Shown: positions 29,867 through 40,506 of the stretch, one piece after another
Layout: every line of letters begins with the position of its first letter
Numbering within the stretch: position 1 is the stretch's first letter
Assembly: GCA_016098155.1 (NCBI GenBank)
Contig: JAAAJB010000318.1
Location: 1 to 41,434, forward strand
Direction of reading: 5' to 3'
Length of the DNA stretch: 41,434 nucleotides
From: Actinomortierella ambigua
Lineage: Eukaryota > Mortierellomycota > Mortierellomycetes > Mortierellales > Mortierellaceae
Position numbers and translations under genes: made by a program
Notes under the pieces: model-generated
Databases searched by the model: none
What the model saw: only the letters and a program-made list of their open reading frames with translations
What the model was told of the DNA's origin: nothing

Positions 29867-32800
29867 TTAATGCCTGGAGCCAAGATCGCGTGGCTGGCCA
29901 GGATCCGACAGATCCAGGTGCGACGGTGGAGACAGACGTAAAGCTGCAAGTGCCATCGCCTGTTCATTGTCCTGCTGGCCACGAATGGAGGATCCATCCT
30001 CTTCCTCCTCTTCATCCTCTTCCTCGGTCACAAGATCGCTTTCCTCGTCATCATCGTCGTCATCATCGTCATGTACATCCCGACTACCGCGTCGTCGTGA
30101 CCAGGCGCCGACCGTCTCATATCCAAACAATGGCTTGTTGTTTCTCGATCCAGCGCCACCTTGTCGGCCATCACCCCTCGATGTGCCTCCACCGGTGCCT
30201 GCGTCATCATCGTCCTCTTCGGGGTCACCAAAGATCATGTTGAAGATATCGCCCGCACCAATGTTCTTCTTGGCCGCCGTCGGCGGCGCCGAGGGCGATA
30301 GCGGCGTCGGCACGAGGTTGCTCGTCCGAGAGTTCGAGAAGATCGATGACCGCATCGCGCCAGGCGTCAGCATGATCGCGCCGCCGCCATTGCCAGGGCC
30401 GCTGCCCGCCATCATCATCATGGGCATCGTCATGCCGGCCGTGCGGTGCATCGTGTTCGTTGCACTACCACTGCCACCATGGCCACCGTCCTGGACAAAT
30501 GACACACGCGGGCTCGGCGACATACCACCACCACTACTAGGCGAAGAATGACCACCGGCATGGAGGGGCGGGTATACCTTCAAGTAGTTCGAAGGAGGCG
30601 ACATCGCCATGAGCGGTGACATTGGACTGGAAGGTGTGCTGGGGTTCGAGCCTAGACTGCCAGGTGCTGGAGGCATCGATGTACTGCGTCGGTAGCGCGT
30701 TGCGTTGCTGAGAGGCGATTTGGCTGTTAGGCCTGTCGCCACGCCTCCTGCAGCAATGTCGCTTGCATCGCCTGGACCGGTGAAAGTCGATGTGCTGGGG
30801 CCGCCATCCTTGGGTGCACGATCGGCTGCCGAACTTGATCGTCGTGGCTCGACGATGGTTGTTTTGGCGCGCTGGATGCCCGTGATTGAGGGCGAGTAGG
30901 GTATATCCGATCCACGGTCGGGCACGTGGAGGTGATGCAAAGGAGGTCGCGAAAGATAGCCTTGATGATCCCTGCTGCCGCGTCGCTCCAAGATCCGCGA
31001 ATCTTTGCTTAGAACACCCTCGCTAGCACAACCACTGGCAGCGATATCGCCATCGACAACATACTCTTGAACGCCCGAGGCCTTGGGCGACATTGGTGTC
31101 GCAGGAGGTGAATCATGAAGACACCCTTGCCAGTTGGACGGGAGCGACACTTCATGGAAGGTATTGGTAGTATTCCGACGACCACGCATGCGCCGTTGGC
31201 TCTGAAACGACCGTCGACCTCCAGTCACATCGTCGTCGAGTGGCTGAGGTTCGCGCACCCGGAACTCGAGCTTGTTCACCGTCGAAGTGCTGTTAATGGC
31301 AAAGTCAATCTCGCACGTGTCGTCCAGATCCCAATGATGGTACAGCGGGTTTTGTGGCAGCCACAGCTTGCGACTGAGGGGCTTCAGGAGCGCTGGATGG
31401 ACATAGGTTTCAAACTCACTCGTTCTATCCTGGTAGATCACTTTGGAGGGCACATGCTCAAAGTGAGATGCCAGCGGCCGGCACGCCATCGTCGGCCGTC
31501 GGACGAGGTGCTTCTCAGTAAAGATGCCCGTCTCGTCGATAAAGTTTTCATAGTCGTCGTCCAATCGAGAGCTCTTGAGGATGCCAGGATGGACCACCTC
31601 CGACAACGAAGGACGTGATGGATGAGGAGGACGAGGATTGTGATGGCCCTCCACGCTGAACAGCCGAATATCCTGTGTTGATCCCTTGTCTATCACGTCT
31701 GAAGATTCCACTGGTTCCGAGTAGTCGCCATCCACGGCAGTCACCGGGGCTGGTGGTGACGAAGAATCCTTGGCGCTGCCGTCGTCGTCGTCATCATCAT
31801 CAGCATCAGCATCGTTATCGACGAACGTGACCGAGCCTCGCTGGCGTTCATCCAAGCTTAGGGTGTCCGTGGCAGGCACTGTCAATCCAAGCCCATACAT
31901 GGACGTGTTCTCAAACGCTCCTAACGGTGCCGTCGTGGCCCTTGCCAGATGCGGTCGGTGGAGTGTATCATCGGTGCCATGGCTTGAAGAATCTAGTCGC
32001 TCATACCGGTCCGACTGGCTCATCCGGTGTCGTAAGCCACCATTGGAATTCTGTTGATCGAGGATGAGTATGTCATCGTCACGATGGCCATCCTTGCCGT
32101 CCAACCTTTGATGGTTCTTATACAGCGGCCCCATGCTAACCTGGCTTGCCATTGAGCCCACACCAATCACGGCCTGGCTCAGCGATCGTACGCCGGCACC
32201 CGTGGTATAGGCGCGCTGCAGCTCCGACTGGAGGTTGACGAAGCTCGACTGCAGCGAGGCGTCCTCCATGGGCGTCGGGGCGTGGTCCACCATGATCTCG
32301 CGGTCAAAGTTGCGGAGCCCCGTGTCGAGGGGCAGGTATTTGGTTCTCGAGTGAAAGAGTCGCCGACAGAGGATCTTGAAGTAGGCTGTCCAGCCAATCA
32401 AGACCATAACCAGGAATCCACCGACGAGCGCCTTCTTGAGCCACAGCACGCCCACCATCATGATCTGGAAAATGATCAGACCATCGGTGGTGTATCGAAA
32501 CACGATCTTGAAGAACTTGCCGCTCATCTCGTACTTGCGAATGTAGCAGTAAGCGAGCTGGTACTTGAACACGAGTACCGCAAAAGCAAAGTGCGCCACG
32601 GCTGCCCAGAGGACGAGAGGGTTGATGAGCGAGTAGATAAAGGTAATGACGATGGCGAGAATGCAGTGGGGGTAGTAGTAGTAGTACTGGAAGGTCCAGG
32701 GCGTCGTAGCCCGCTGCTGTGCTCTTGGCGTCGGCGTCATCTTTCTGGCCGTCACAAATACGTGCACGATGAGTTGGGCCCAGATCTGCACCAGCTCCAA

Positions 32801-35800
32801 CGCATGCGTGCAGGTGTTGAACGTGATGTAAAAGATGAAGAAGGTCGATCCGAGGGGCAAACTCTCAGCGAGCTGTGTGAAGATGTTGGTAGGCGTCTGC
32901 AGCAACGCAATGATCGACTTGAGGATGGCCGTTCCGATCATAAAGACAAAAAGCACGTTGAAGATCAGGAATTTGTAGTAGCGGTGCAGCACATTCTCCT
33001 CCAACGCCGAATGCGAAACAGGCAACTCTTGCTTGGAGATCTCTACAACAAAAAAAATCGCGTTTTTTGCGAAAGGACACAAACATGGTGTAGAGTCATA
33101 AAAATACAATGTCAACATGCATCGCATTAGTACAGCTGGACACTCTTTGCTGCCTTTTTGGACAAAAAAAGGGGGGGAGGGAGAGTAGTTTTCAAGCTTC
33201 AAGTAAAAATGGGGTCAGGAGGAGTCTGCGCCCTCTTGAAAACACGATCAAACAGAAAGGAGGAGACAATAAAGGTTGTTGCCTCTCTCAGGGGAATCCA
33301 GGTAGGAACGCAAAAGGGATAAAGCGAGGGAGAAAGGGAAGGAGGGGAGAGAGAGAGAGAAGAGACGGAGAAGAAGGCTGAGTGGAACAATGAAGGAGGG
33401 AAGGGGAATATACATAAAAAAACCCAGTATGTGGACTAGAGGTCAAAGGGCCAACGGAAACGTTACCTTGAATGAGCACAGGTGCAAAGGCAAGGAAAAT
33501 AGTGACAAACACAATGGGTAGGACATTTTGAAGCAGCGACTGCATTAGAGGCGACGAGTCCAAAAGGGGTCTGAGGAAGGCAAACTTCTCTGACAGGGCT
33601 GCCAATGATGTGAGGAACAAGAACGACGAGGTTGGGAATATCCAAAAGATCGTCATCGCCCTGAAGAGTCCCAGAAAGGATTGTTGCCCAGTGGATCCAT
33701 GGCAGTAAAATGTTGGGAAACACCAAAAAAAAAAAAAAAAAAAAAAAAAAAGATAGAGCGCGCCATTTGCTTGTTAGCCCTATACTCTCGCTGCATGATC
33801 AGACCATTGGGTCAACTTTGCTTTGTCCGCTTAATCCAAAACCCAAAAATAAACACAGACACCTTACCAGACACCTAGATTGACTGCGATTGACCGCGTA
33901 AACCGGTTTCGAAAACTCGCCGTAAGGTTACTCCAAAGGACATCTCGTGGCTCCATGGCCAACTCGACTGACAATCCCTGTGGCCGCGAATCTGTCTTGC
34001 TCTGAGCACACAACTGCGCTGAGAGGTGGTTTTTGAAGGTGACGAATCCAAACGACGTAGGCTTGTACCGCGGCGATCCATCTCGAAGCTCGCCCACTTT
34101 GCGATCCAGTTTGTTATACTTTGCCACAAAGTGGTCAATAGCCTCGATCCTGTCTCCGCCCTTGAACCGCTTTGATTGACGTTTTGGTTGAAAGGGGTCC
34201 AGCCAGAAACGGTCAAGCTTGGACAGAGTGTGCCAGATCGTGTTGGGCACTGCAAGAGCGAGTGAAAGCGACGACGCACCGGCTTCGGCGGTAGCATGGG
34301 CCGTCTTGTCGGTGGCCTTCTCGTTGCTGTTGACATACACATCAATCACATCCGAGTGGTGGGCCAGCGCGGAGAGTGGGACATTGAGCGTCGGCGCCGG
34401 CGCAGGGCGGTCTAAAACTCGTTTGTGTGCAAAGATGGACTTGCGGGTCTTGTTATAAATCCTCCTGCTTTTGAATAGCTCGGATACCTGCGTGTTCAGG
34501 GCAGTAACAGGCGACGAAGAGGATGTGGTATCCTCGATATGGATGGTGATGTCGTGTCCCTGGCGATCGCCACTGCCATCTTTGGCCGGAGGAGGTCGCA
34601 ACCGTGTCTCATCGGAGGCTACCTCTGAAGAGTGGGAGTACGACGTAGCGGAGGTAGCCTCCTGGAGAAACCTTCCCGTTTTGACACTCTCTGCGACGTC
34701 GCGCGCCAACTCGATGTGAGCCTTCTCGAGCTGATTCAGTGCACTCTCGCGCCTGTCAATCTTTTGAGCCAAACGCCCGCAGTGCTGGACAACCGTCGCA
34801 GACTCGACAGGTCCCATCTTGAGCGACTCAAAGTACTCCTTGAGAGCAACATCGGTTCGCAGGCTGCTTGGCAGGCGGCTGACAAAGACGGAGCGCTCGG
34901 CAATCTCTCCTTGGTGGATGCGGTAGAGCGTGTACTCGCGACGGAGATCCATCCACTGCCAGTAGTTTTTGAAGAGCAGAAACATCCAGCTTCCGGTGAC
35001 GACATACGCCATAAACACGTGAGTCCAGAGTATATTCGAGTCGTTTTCAATGTTGGCGACGCTCAAACGCAGCACCTCCGACTGCCCTCCTCCACCGTAG
35101 TAATGGATCGGCAGAAGAATGGTGCCGACCACGATGGCATTGAACAGGCAGAACTGTAGACACATCTTGAGGAACCGTAAGAACATGACGGCGTCCAGGC
35201 CTACGTTGTTGATGTAAAACTCATCTGATAGACGTAGGGTGGGTATAATCCAGCCCAGAAACTTTGTCGACATGGGTGGCGAAGGGTTCCTATAGCAGAT
35301 ATAGAAAATGTGCCGATCAATTGCATGATTCCAGTGAAATGAAGAGATAAAAAAGATGGACAAAAGATGGATTGATAGATAGAGCCAAAGAGAGGGAGAG
35401 AGAGTGTGTGTGTGTAAGTGGATGGAGGCGTGGGTATGGACGACACTGCAGTTTATCCTGAGTGCAAGAGTGCCACCATGACCCTGAGCGAGCAAGAGAG
35501 GGAAAGAGAGGAGCAGAAGGAGAGAGAGAGAGAGCGTGTATGAATTGTATGAATGTAATGTATGTGCGTTTAGGTAGTTCATGTTCTCTATCTTTGGTCG
35601 CAAGAGAAGAAGAAACATGGCTGAGAGCGAGAGAAGAGAGACAGAGATAGGAGCATGGGGGGGATATGAGGGGAGGGTCCACATACTCCTTGAGGCGGCA
35701 CCGAGGAGAGTAGAGGTACGCCATTGTCTTCTTGCGCCGGTTCCATTCAAAGAAACCGACACAAACAATGGAGATGCCGGCGCTGAGACCAATCTGGGCC

Positions 35801-35850
35801 ACAAGACCGTCGAAGGTGGGAACGAAGTAGCGACTCTTAAAGTCGGACAT
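29867..35850 (-). CDS. CSC1/TMEM63-like (DUF221) cation channel with very long C-terminal tail
   Basis: Four exons: complement(29867..33042, 33467..33660, 33868..35289, 35687..35850); 4956 nt, 1651 aa. Introns of 424, 207 and 397 bp are GT-AG, and phases close. Order: N-terminal TM segment (GLSAGISIVCVGFFEW, FLGWIIPTLRLSDEFYINNVGLDAVMFLRF in parts), TM pair, then the cytosolic PHM7_cyt domain (SVFVSRLPSSLRTD near its start, SFGFVTFKNHLSAQ and VELAMEPRDVLWSNL near its end) with a Ser/Thr-rich insert. The RSN1_7TM pore block follows (WAMTIFWIFPTSSFLFL, ENVLHRYYKFLIFNVLFVF, LPLGSTFFIFYI, NPLVLWAAVAHFAFAVLVFKY). Members are plasma-membrane osmo/mechanosensitive, Ca2+-permeable channels. After TKYLPLDTG near 826-836 come about 820 residues of low-complexity tail with one conserved island (YVHPALLKPLSRKLWLPQNP, near 1137-1160, PHM7_ext-like) and an acidic C-terminus. 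Usual fungal members are 800-1000 aa. Confidence 0.9.
33725..33751. repeat. A27 homopolymer in an intron
   Basis: 27 consecutive A on the plus strand (T on the transcribed strand) inside the 33661-33867 intron of the CSC1-like gene. It lies about 65 bp upstream of the acceptor. Confidence 0.85.
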
Positions 35851-37114
35851 GGCGAGGGGGAGCAGGCAGAGGGCTGGGGAAAAAAGAGGAGCAATGGGCG
35901 AGGGTGGCCACCGGGATCACCACTCTTTTTTTTCCCCCAGGGAACAAGTGAATGAGTGAGAGGGGGGAGGCGGACGAGAGAGGGAGTGTGTGGGAAGGGG
36001 GGGGGAGAGAGAGGAAGGGTGATGAGAGAATGTGCTGAGAGGGAGAGAATGAGCAAGAAGAACAATGAGGGTCGGATGATTAAAGATGCCAAAAAAAAAG
36101 GACAAGAGGTCATATCATATCATATTATTACTACAGCTACTACATCCACTCCATTTCTCTCAGTCAGTCTGTCGGTCAGTGCAAGAGTGAATAGACCACA
36201 GTTGATTGGGAAGATCCGCACTCGCTCCACTCCAAAGACAGAGCAAGACAAGGTTTACCAAAAGGCAAAAGACGTACTCTGTCTATTTGTGTGTGCATTC
36301 GTTCGCAAAAAGGTTTTTGCTGCAGCAACACAGTAGCACAATAGCACATACATTCAGAGGACTGGCGGAAAAACATAAGTTTGGTTGGGTTGGGGCACAA
36401 GGACATGACATGCTCTCCACCCTGTCCAACTGACCAGAGAGGACTAACGAGGGAGGGGCGGGTTGAGCGGCGGCATTTTTAGTCCACATGCCCATCAAGT
36501 ACAAGCGAGGGAGAATGAACAAAGGAAAAGAAGTAAAGAAAGAAAGAGAGAGAGAGAGAGTACAGAGGCACTAGTGACACACCACCCTCTTTTTCTTCTT
36601 CAATGCGCGTCATGGGCTGACAGAGAGCGCGAAAAAGAGAGAAGGGCGGATTGGGTGAGACTTGCTTGGTCACCAATCATCTTGCCTTTCGACATCCTTC
36701 TGCTGGCTACTATCACCTGCTATAGGTAGATTCAGGCACAACCGCCACCATCACATCACCTGTTTGTACCTGAAGTGTGATTGTGTCGTTCCAGAAATTT
36801 TGGAGTTTCGGAACCATCGTGCTCACACTCCACAGCGGAGCAAAAGAGGCTGCTGAACCCAGACTGCTGGACGTCAGTCTTCAGTGTGTCAAAAATAGGC
36901 TCGAATAAAAACTGATCGGCCTTTTAGATCAATGACGACGGTTGGGCCCTTCCTGCATTCCGTTTGCTACCGGAAACAGCGAAAGAGAGTGTGTGTGTGC
37001 CATCCGTGCCACCCACAGTTCATGTGAGTAGCAGCTGGTCTTTCATTTGACACCCCCCAAAGTCTATTTCAGGTTGCGACTCAGCCACGGAATCGATGCT
37101 GCAATGACAGAGAA
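35851..37114. promoter_or_regulatory. Divergent promoter region, CSC1-like channel and PEF protein
   Basis: The region separates the head-to-head channel (-) and penta-EF-hand (+) genes. It is rich in purine tracts (GAGAGAGA near 36005-36055 and 36545-36562). No conserved gene is seen. A 126-codon frame at 35956-36336 and others are low-complexity. The leader of the channel gene probably starts in the first few hundred bases. Confidence 0.45.
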
Positions 37115-37121
37115 TATAAAA
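37115..37121 (+). promoter_or_regulatory. TATA box of the penta-EF-hand gene
   Basis: TATAAAA, 160 bp upstream of the ATG at 37275, followed by a CT-rich leader with a (CT)n run at about 37225-37262. Confidence 0.6.
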
Positions 37122-37226
37122 AAGGGACTGCACAATCTGCCTTTCTGTCTCTTTTTTCTTTTCTTTCTGTCACACCTCCTCGCATCCAAAACAACGCTAC
37201 CCGTCCCACCCCCCTCCCGTTCCCTT

Positions 37227-37258
<32 letters not shown>

Positions 37259-37274
37259 CCTCTCTTTCGCCTCC

Positions 37275-38831
37275 ATGACCCAGTACAGCGCCTACACAAC
37301 CCGCTCAATGCAGGCTTTCACACAGCCAGGGCAGTATCCAGCTACGCCAGTCCAAACACATCAGAGAGTGGCGCCCATCCAACAACAACAGCCACCACCA
37401 GCTGGCCAGTACTCCCAAGCATCCCTTCACTACCAGAACCAGCCCCACCAGCAGCCCAATCACCAACCGCCCCATCAGGCTTATAACCACTATAACCACT
37501 ACACGCAAGGGTCGCCTCACGAGCAGCAATACCAGCAGCAGCAGTACCACCAATATCAACAACAGCAGCAGCAGCAGCAACAGCAACAACAACAACACTC
37601 TCAGCAAAATGGCGGCCATAATGAAGGAGGAGCTAGTCGGCTCTCCTTCTCGACCGAACTAGTTACTTCTCTCCGCAACTTTTTCGATGCCGTTGACACC
37701 GACCGTTCGGGTTCACTCTCGTGCGAGGAGCTGCAAAGAGCATTAATGAATGGAGTAGACTGGACACCCTTCAACAGTAAGTTATTTCTTTTTTCGACTC
37801 TCCGAGGAGGAGAAACCTCACCACCCGCAGCACGCACATTACTCGTCGATTTTCAACCTCTCTCTCTCCCCCCCTCGGCCTTTAATGAATCTCATGATCC
37901 CTTCACTTGCTTCTTCCCCTCGTCGCTTCTTCCCTCGTCGCTTCTTCCCCTCCCCTCTTCCCCTGGCGTTTATATTACCATCGTGTTAGATCACCCGCCA
38001 GGGGGGGGGGGAGTTTTTTTTATCACACTTTTGTGTTTCTCCCCTCTCACATACATACTGAAGATCGACCATCCGAATATGCTCGTGGTGGTGATGCGCT
38101 CTTTTTATCTTATTGCTTGGCATTCTTGCTCGAGGATGAACTCTATGGTGTGGGCTGTAGAGGTCCCTTTTTTTTCCCTCCCCATTTTTGCCCGCAAAAG
38201 AGGGCTGTGATGTGTACGTGTTTCACGCTACTTACTAACACAACTTTTTTTTATGATGGCATTACTTTTCAACCTATTTAGTGGAGACAGTGCGGATGAT
38301 GATGAACATGTTTGACAAGGATTCCAGTGGCGACATCACCTTCAACGAGTTTATGGGACTTTGGTCGTACATTGAGCGGTGGAAGAAGTGCTTCATGATG
38401 TACGATCTCGACGGCAGTGGTACCATCGACAAGATGGAGCTGCAAAAGGCTATGCGTGGCTTTGGATACAACCTGAGCGAGTCTACTATCGACCTCATCG
38501 TCACCAAATACGATGTCCGAGGCCATGGGGCCATCACCTTTGACAATTTTGTGTAAGTTTTGTTTCCCTTTCAAGTCAACATTACACCAAAAACCTTGCC
38601 GTCCTCCCTCTTTCCCTCCATTGCTTTTTATTTTTATTTGTTTATTTGTCTCTCAAGTCATCGACACTAACACGCTATTGTGTTGTCATTTTTTGCATCG
38701 TCTCCAATAGTCAAGCATGCGTAACTGTGCAAACCCTGACAGATGCATTCCGGAGGATCGACGTGGCTGGCACGGGCGTCGTCACCATGAGCTACGAGCA
38801 GTTTCTCGGTCTTGTGATCTCCAACCGGTAG
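37275..38831 (+). CDS. Penta-EF-hand calcium-binding protein (ALG-2/sorcin/Pef1 type)
   Basis: Three exons: 37275..37776, 38282..38552, 38711..38831; 894 nt, 297 aa. Introns of 505 and 158 bp are GT-AG and in phase. The N-terminal 125 residues are Gln/Pro/His/Tyr-rich with a poly-Q core near 83-110, the usual disordered leader of fungal PEF proteins. EF1 DTDRSGSLSCEEL, EF2 DKDSSGDITFNEF and EF3 DLDGSGTIDKMEL have full calcium-ligand sets. EF4 DVRGHGAITFDNF is partly degenerate, and EF5 DVAGTGVVTMSYEQF is the non-binding dimerisation hand. Exon joins give WTPFNMETVRMMMNMFD and FDNFVQACVTVQTL, as expected. Homologues are calcium-dependent adaptors at membranes and ER exit sites. The upstream frame from 37047 has no ATG that fits the TATA box and leader, so 37275 is the start. 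Confidence 0.92.
37524..37600 (+). repeat. CAG/CAA tract encoding poly-Gln
   Basis: Mixed CAG and CAA codons within exon 1 of the PEF gene give runs of Gln broken by Tyr and His. The longest run is 13 Gln. Confidence 0.85.
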
Positions 38832-40158
38832 ACCCAATGAGACCACAACAAATTTCCTCCGACACACACAAACATGAACATATACACACGCACGTACACT
38901 TTGGCTTTTTCCCCACATCCAAAGATACACTTACCTTTCCAGTTGCCTCACCGCTTCCCACCCTTTTGTACAATAAACACACCTAATATCATCCGGCTTT
39001 GTCTTGGGAGTAAAATAGTGGAATCTCGAGTCAACTCGACAGGCTTTCTTACCAGTGGCTCAAAGGCACTTGAGCCAAGTCCACAGTGATAAAAGGCTAC
39101 GATATTACTGATCGTAAGTATAAGCTGGGGGGTGCCACTGCATAAGCACCGGGTGAATCACCTCCCCATTCCTTCACCTCCCCAGTTACACCTCACTTTC
39201 TAATGAGGCCACAGAGTCGCTGAGGGCGACAACTCGAGTCAAGGGTGCTGTCCATTGCATCTCCCACCATAACCATCGCACAATTCACTTTTTCTGCACA
39301 GCTGTTATCCTGCTCATAAAGGCAATAAGTTTCACTACCCATCCTTTTCGAGGATCGAGTATGGCGTTGCTCGGCAGACCCTAGCAGTCCCTAGATTATA
39401 TGGTTGTCAAACAGCAGGGATACCTCCTTTCGTAAAGGGGGTCATAAACCGGCATTGTGCACTCGTTTACCCTGCGAGAGTGTCATGTTTGCGTTGGTTG
39501 TCTGAACGACTTCGCCTTTAGGTTGGTGAGCAGGGATTCCACAATTCCTTGGTCACCACTGCTTTTGAAAGCTACTCCTTCCCACTCACTCATTGCCAGG
39601 ACGCCCAATTGTCTACGGTTGATTGGGATTGTGTCAATTGGCCAAACAGCGGGTGAAGTCCTCTCTACTGTCACGGTCGGTGATGTACCAACGTTTTTTT
39701 TTTTTTTTTTTTTTTTTTCGCTCCCTTGCCGTGTGAGAGTGGAAGACGCGTTGATTGACTGAGTGGTTCACGTGAACAACAGTGAACAGGGACACCACAC
39801 AGCCTTGGTCATTGTTGACGTGATGAAGCTTATCATATAAGGGATATGTTCAGAAATGGCCTTGTAAGATGAAAACTCGAATTACATGCATAATCTTTAC
39901 GATATGGAGTCCTCCCGGAAGACGAACATTGACTAGCGAACATCGCTGAACATTGACCGCAAGGGAGCTTCGTACTTCACTGAATTGGCTGACGTTCTTA
40001 TTGCATGTCCCCAGCGGATACTTCGAGCATCGATGCATGACCAGGGGTGGGGGCAGTGGAGGTAAATCCTATAGCATGTTGCTGAATTTGTTGTATAACT
40101 AGTTGATGCAAGGAAATCTGACTGACAAACCCCTTGAACAGCCAACTAGGCAGTCAAC
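38832..40158. other. Intergenic
   Basis: PEF 3'UTR, then about 1.1 kb without a supported gene. A perfect inverted repeat GGCTCAA-N6-TTGAGCC lies at 39057-39076 and a T25 run at 39694-39718. A 63-codon minus frame at 39483-39674 shows no domain. Just before 40159, GGAG/GTAAAT (40062) and TAGGCAG (40153) could bound a 92-bp 5'UTR intron of the next gene. Confidence 0.4.
38972..38977 (+). terminator. AATAAA polyadenylation signal of the PEF gene
   Basis: AATAAA in GTACAATAAACAC, about 140 bp after the stop codon at 38829-38831. Confidence 0.5.
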
Positions 40159-40506
40159 ATGAGAGCAACCATCGTGGTTTTGGCTTTTGCCGCCACAGTC
40201 ATTGCTTGCGGCCAAGATTCATATCGGTGCATTAATCCAGATGGAACCGTCAAACAAGATTGGACAATGACGAAAGCGTGCATGGAAAAGGTTGGTGTAA
40301 GCGACACTTGTCGGTGCTACCATCGCGCACAATACTATGCCGGCCTATCCGCTTCCTCCCAAGAGACCTTCAATGCATTTGAGGAATGCTGCCAGGGCTA
40401 TCTGAATAGTATACGAGGAGGTGTTAGGCATGATCAGGAGAGGAATATATTTTCGCTGTCTACAAAAAAAAAAGTAGTTAGGCAGAGCGAGATTTCATGG
40501 GTGTAG
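40159..40506 (+). CDS. Second cysteine-rich small secreted protein
   Basis: 115 aa. The signal peptide MRATIVVLAFAATVIA is followed by a mature chain with cysteines at 17, 24, 41, 51, 53, 77 and 78 (CRC and ECC motifs). The middle, DWTMTKACMEKVGV and HRAQYYAGLSASSQETFNAFEECC, looks helical, so the fold is probably a small alpha-helical disulfide-bonded domain. It is unrelated to the Tyr/Trp-rich secreted protein at 21.6 kb. After CCQGYL the tail becomes Lys/Arg-rich and irregular (STKKKVVRQSE), with an A10 run at 40465-40474. The true C-terminus may differ through an unrecognised intron or a frameshift there. No family is recognised; an effector or cell-wall role is only a guess. Confidence 0.65.
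   Translation: MRATIVVLAFAATVIACGQDSYRCINPDGTVKQDWTMTKACMEKVGVSDTCRCYHRAQYYAGLSASSQETFNAFEECCQGYLNSIRGGVRHDQERNIFSLSTKKKVVRQSEISWV

Noticed and set aside
30643..30652. GGTTCGAGCC, a possible tRNA B box
   Set aside because: It lies inside the coding exon of the CSC1-like gene. I could not build an acceptor stem or A box around it.
34632..35159. 175-codon plus-strand frame
   Set aside because: Antisense to the PHM7_cyt and TM region of the channel gene.
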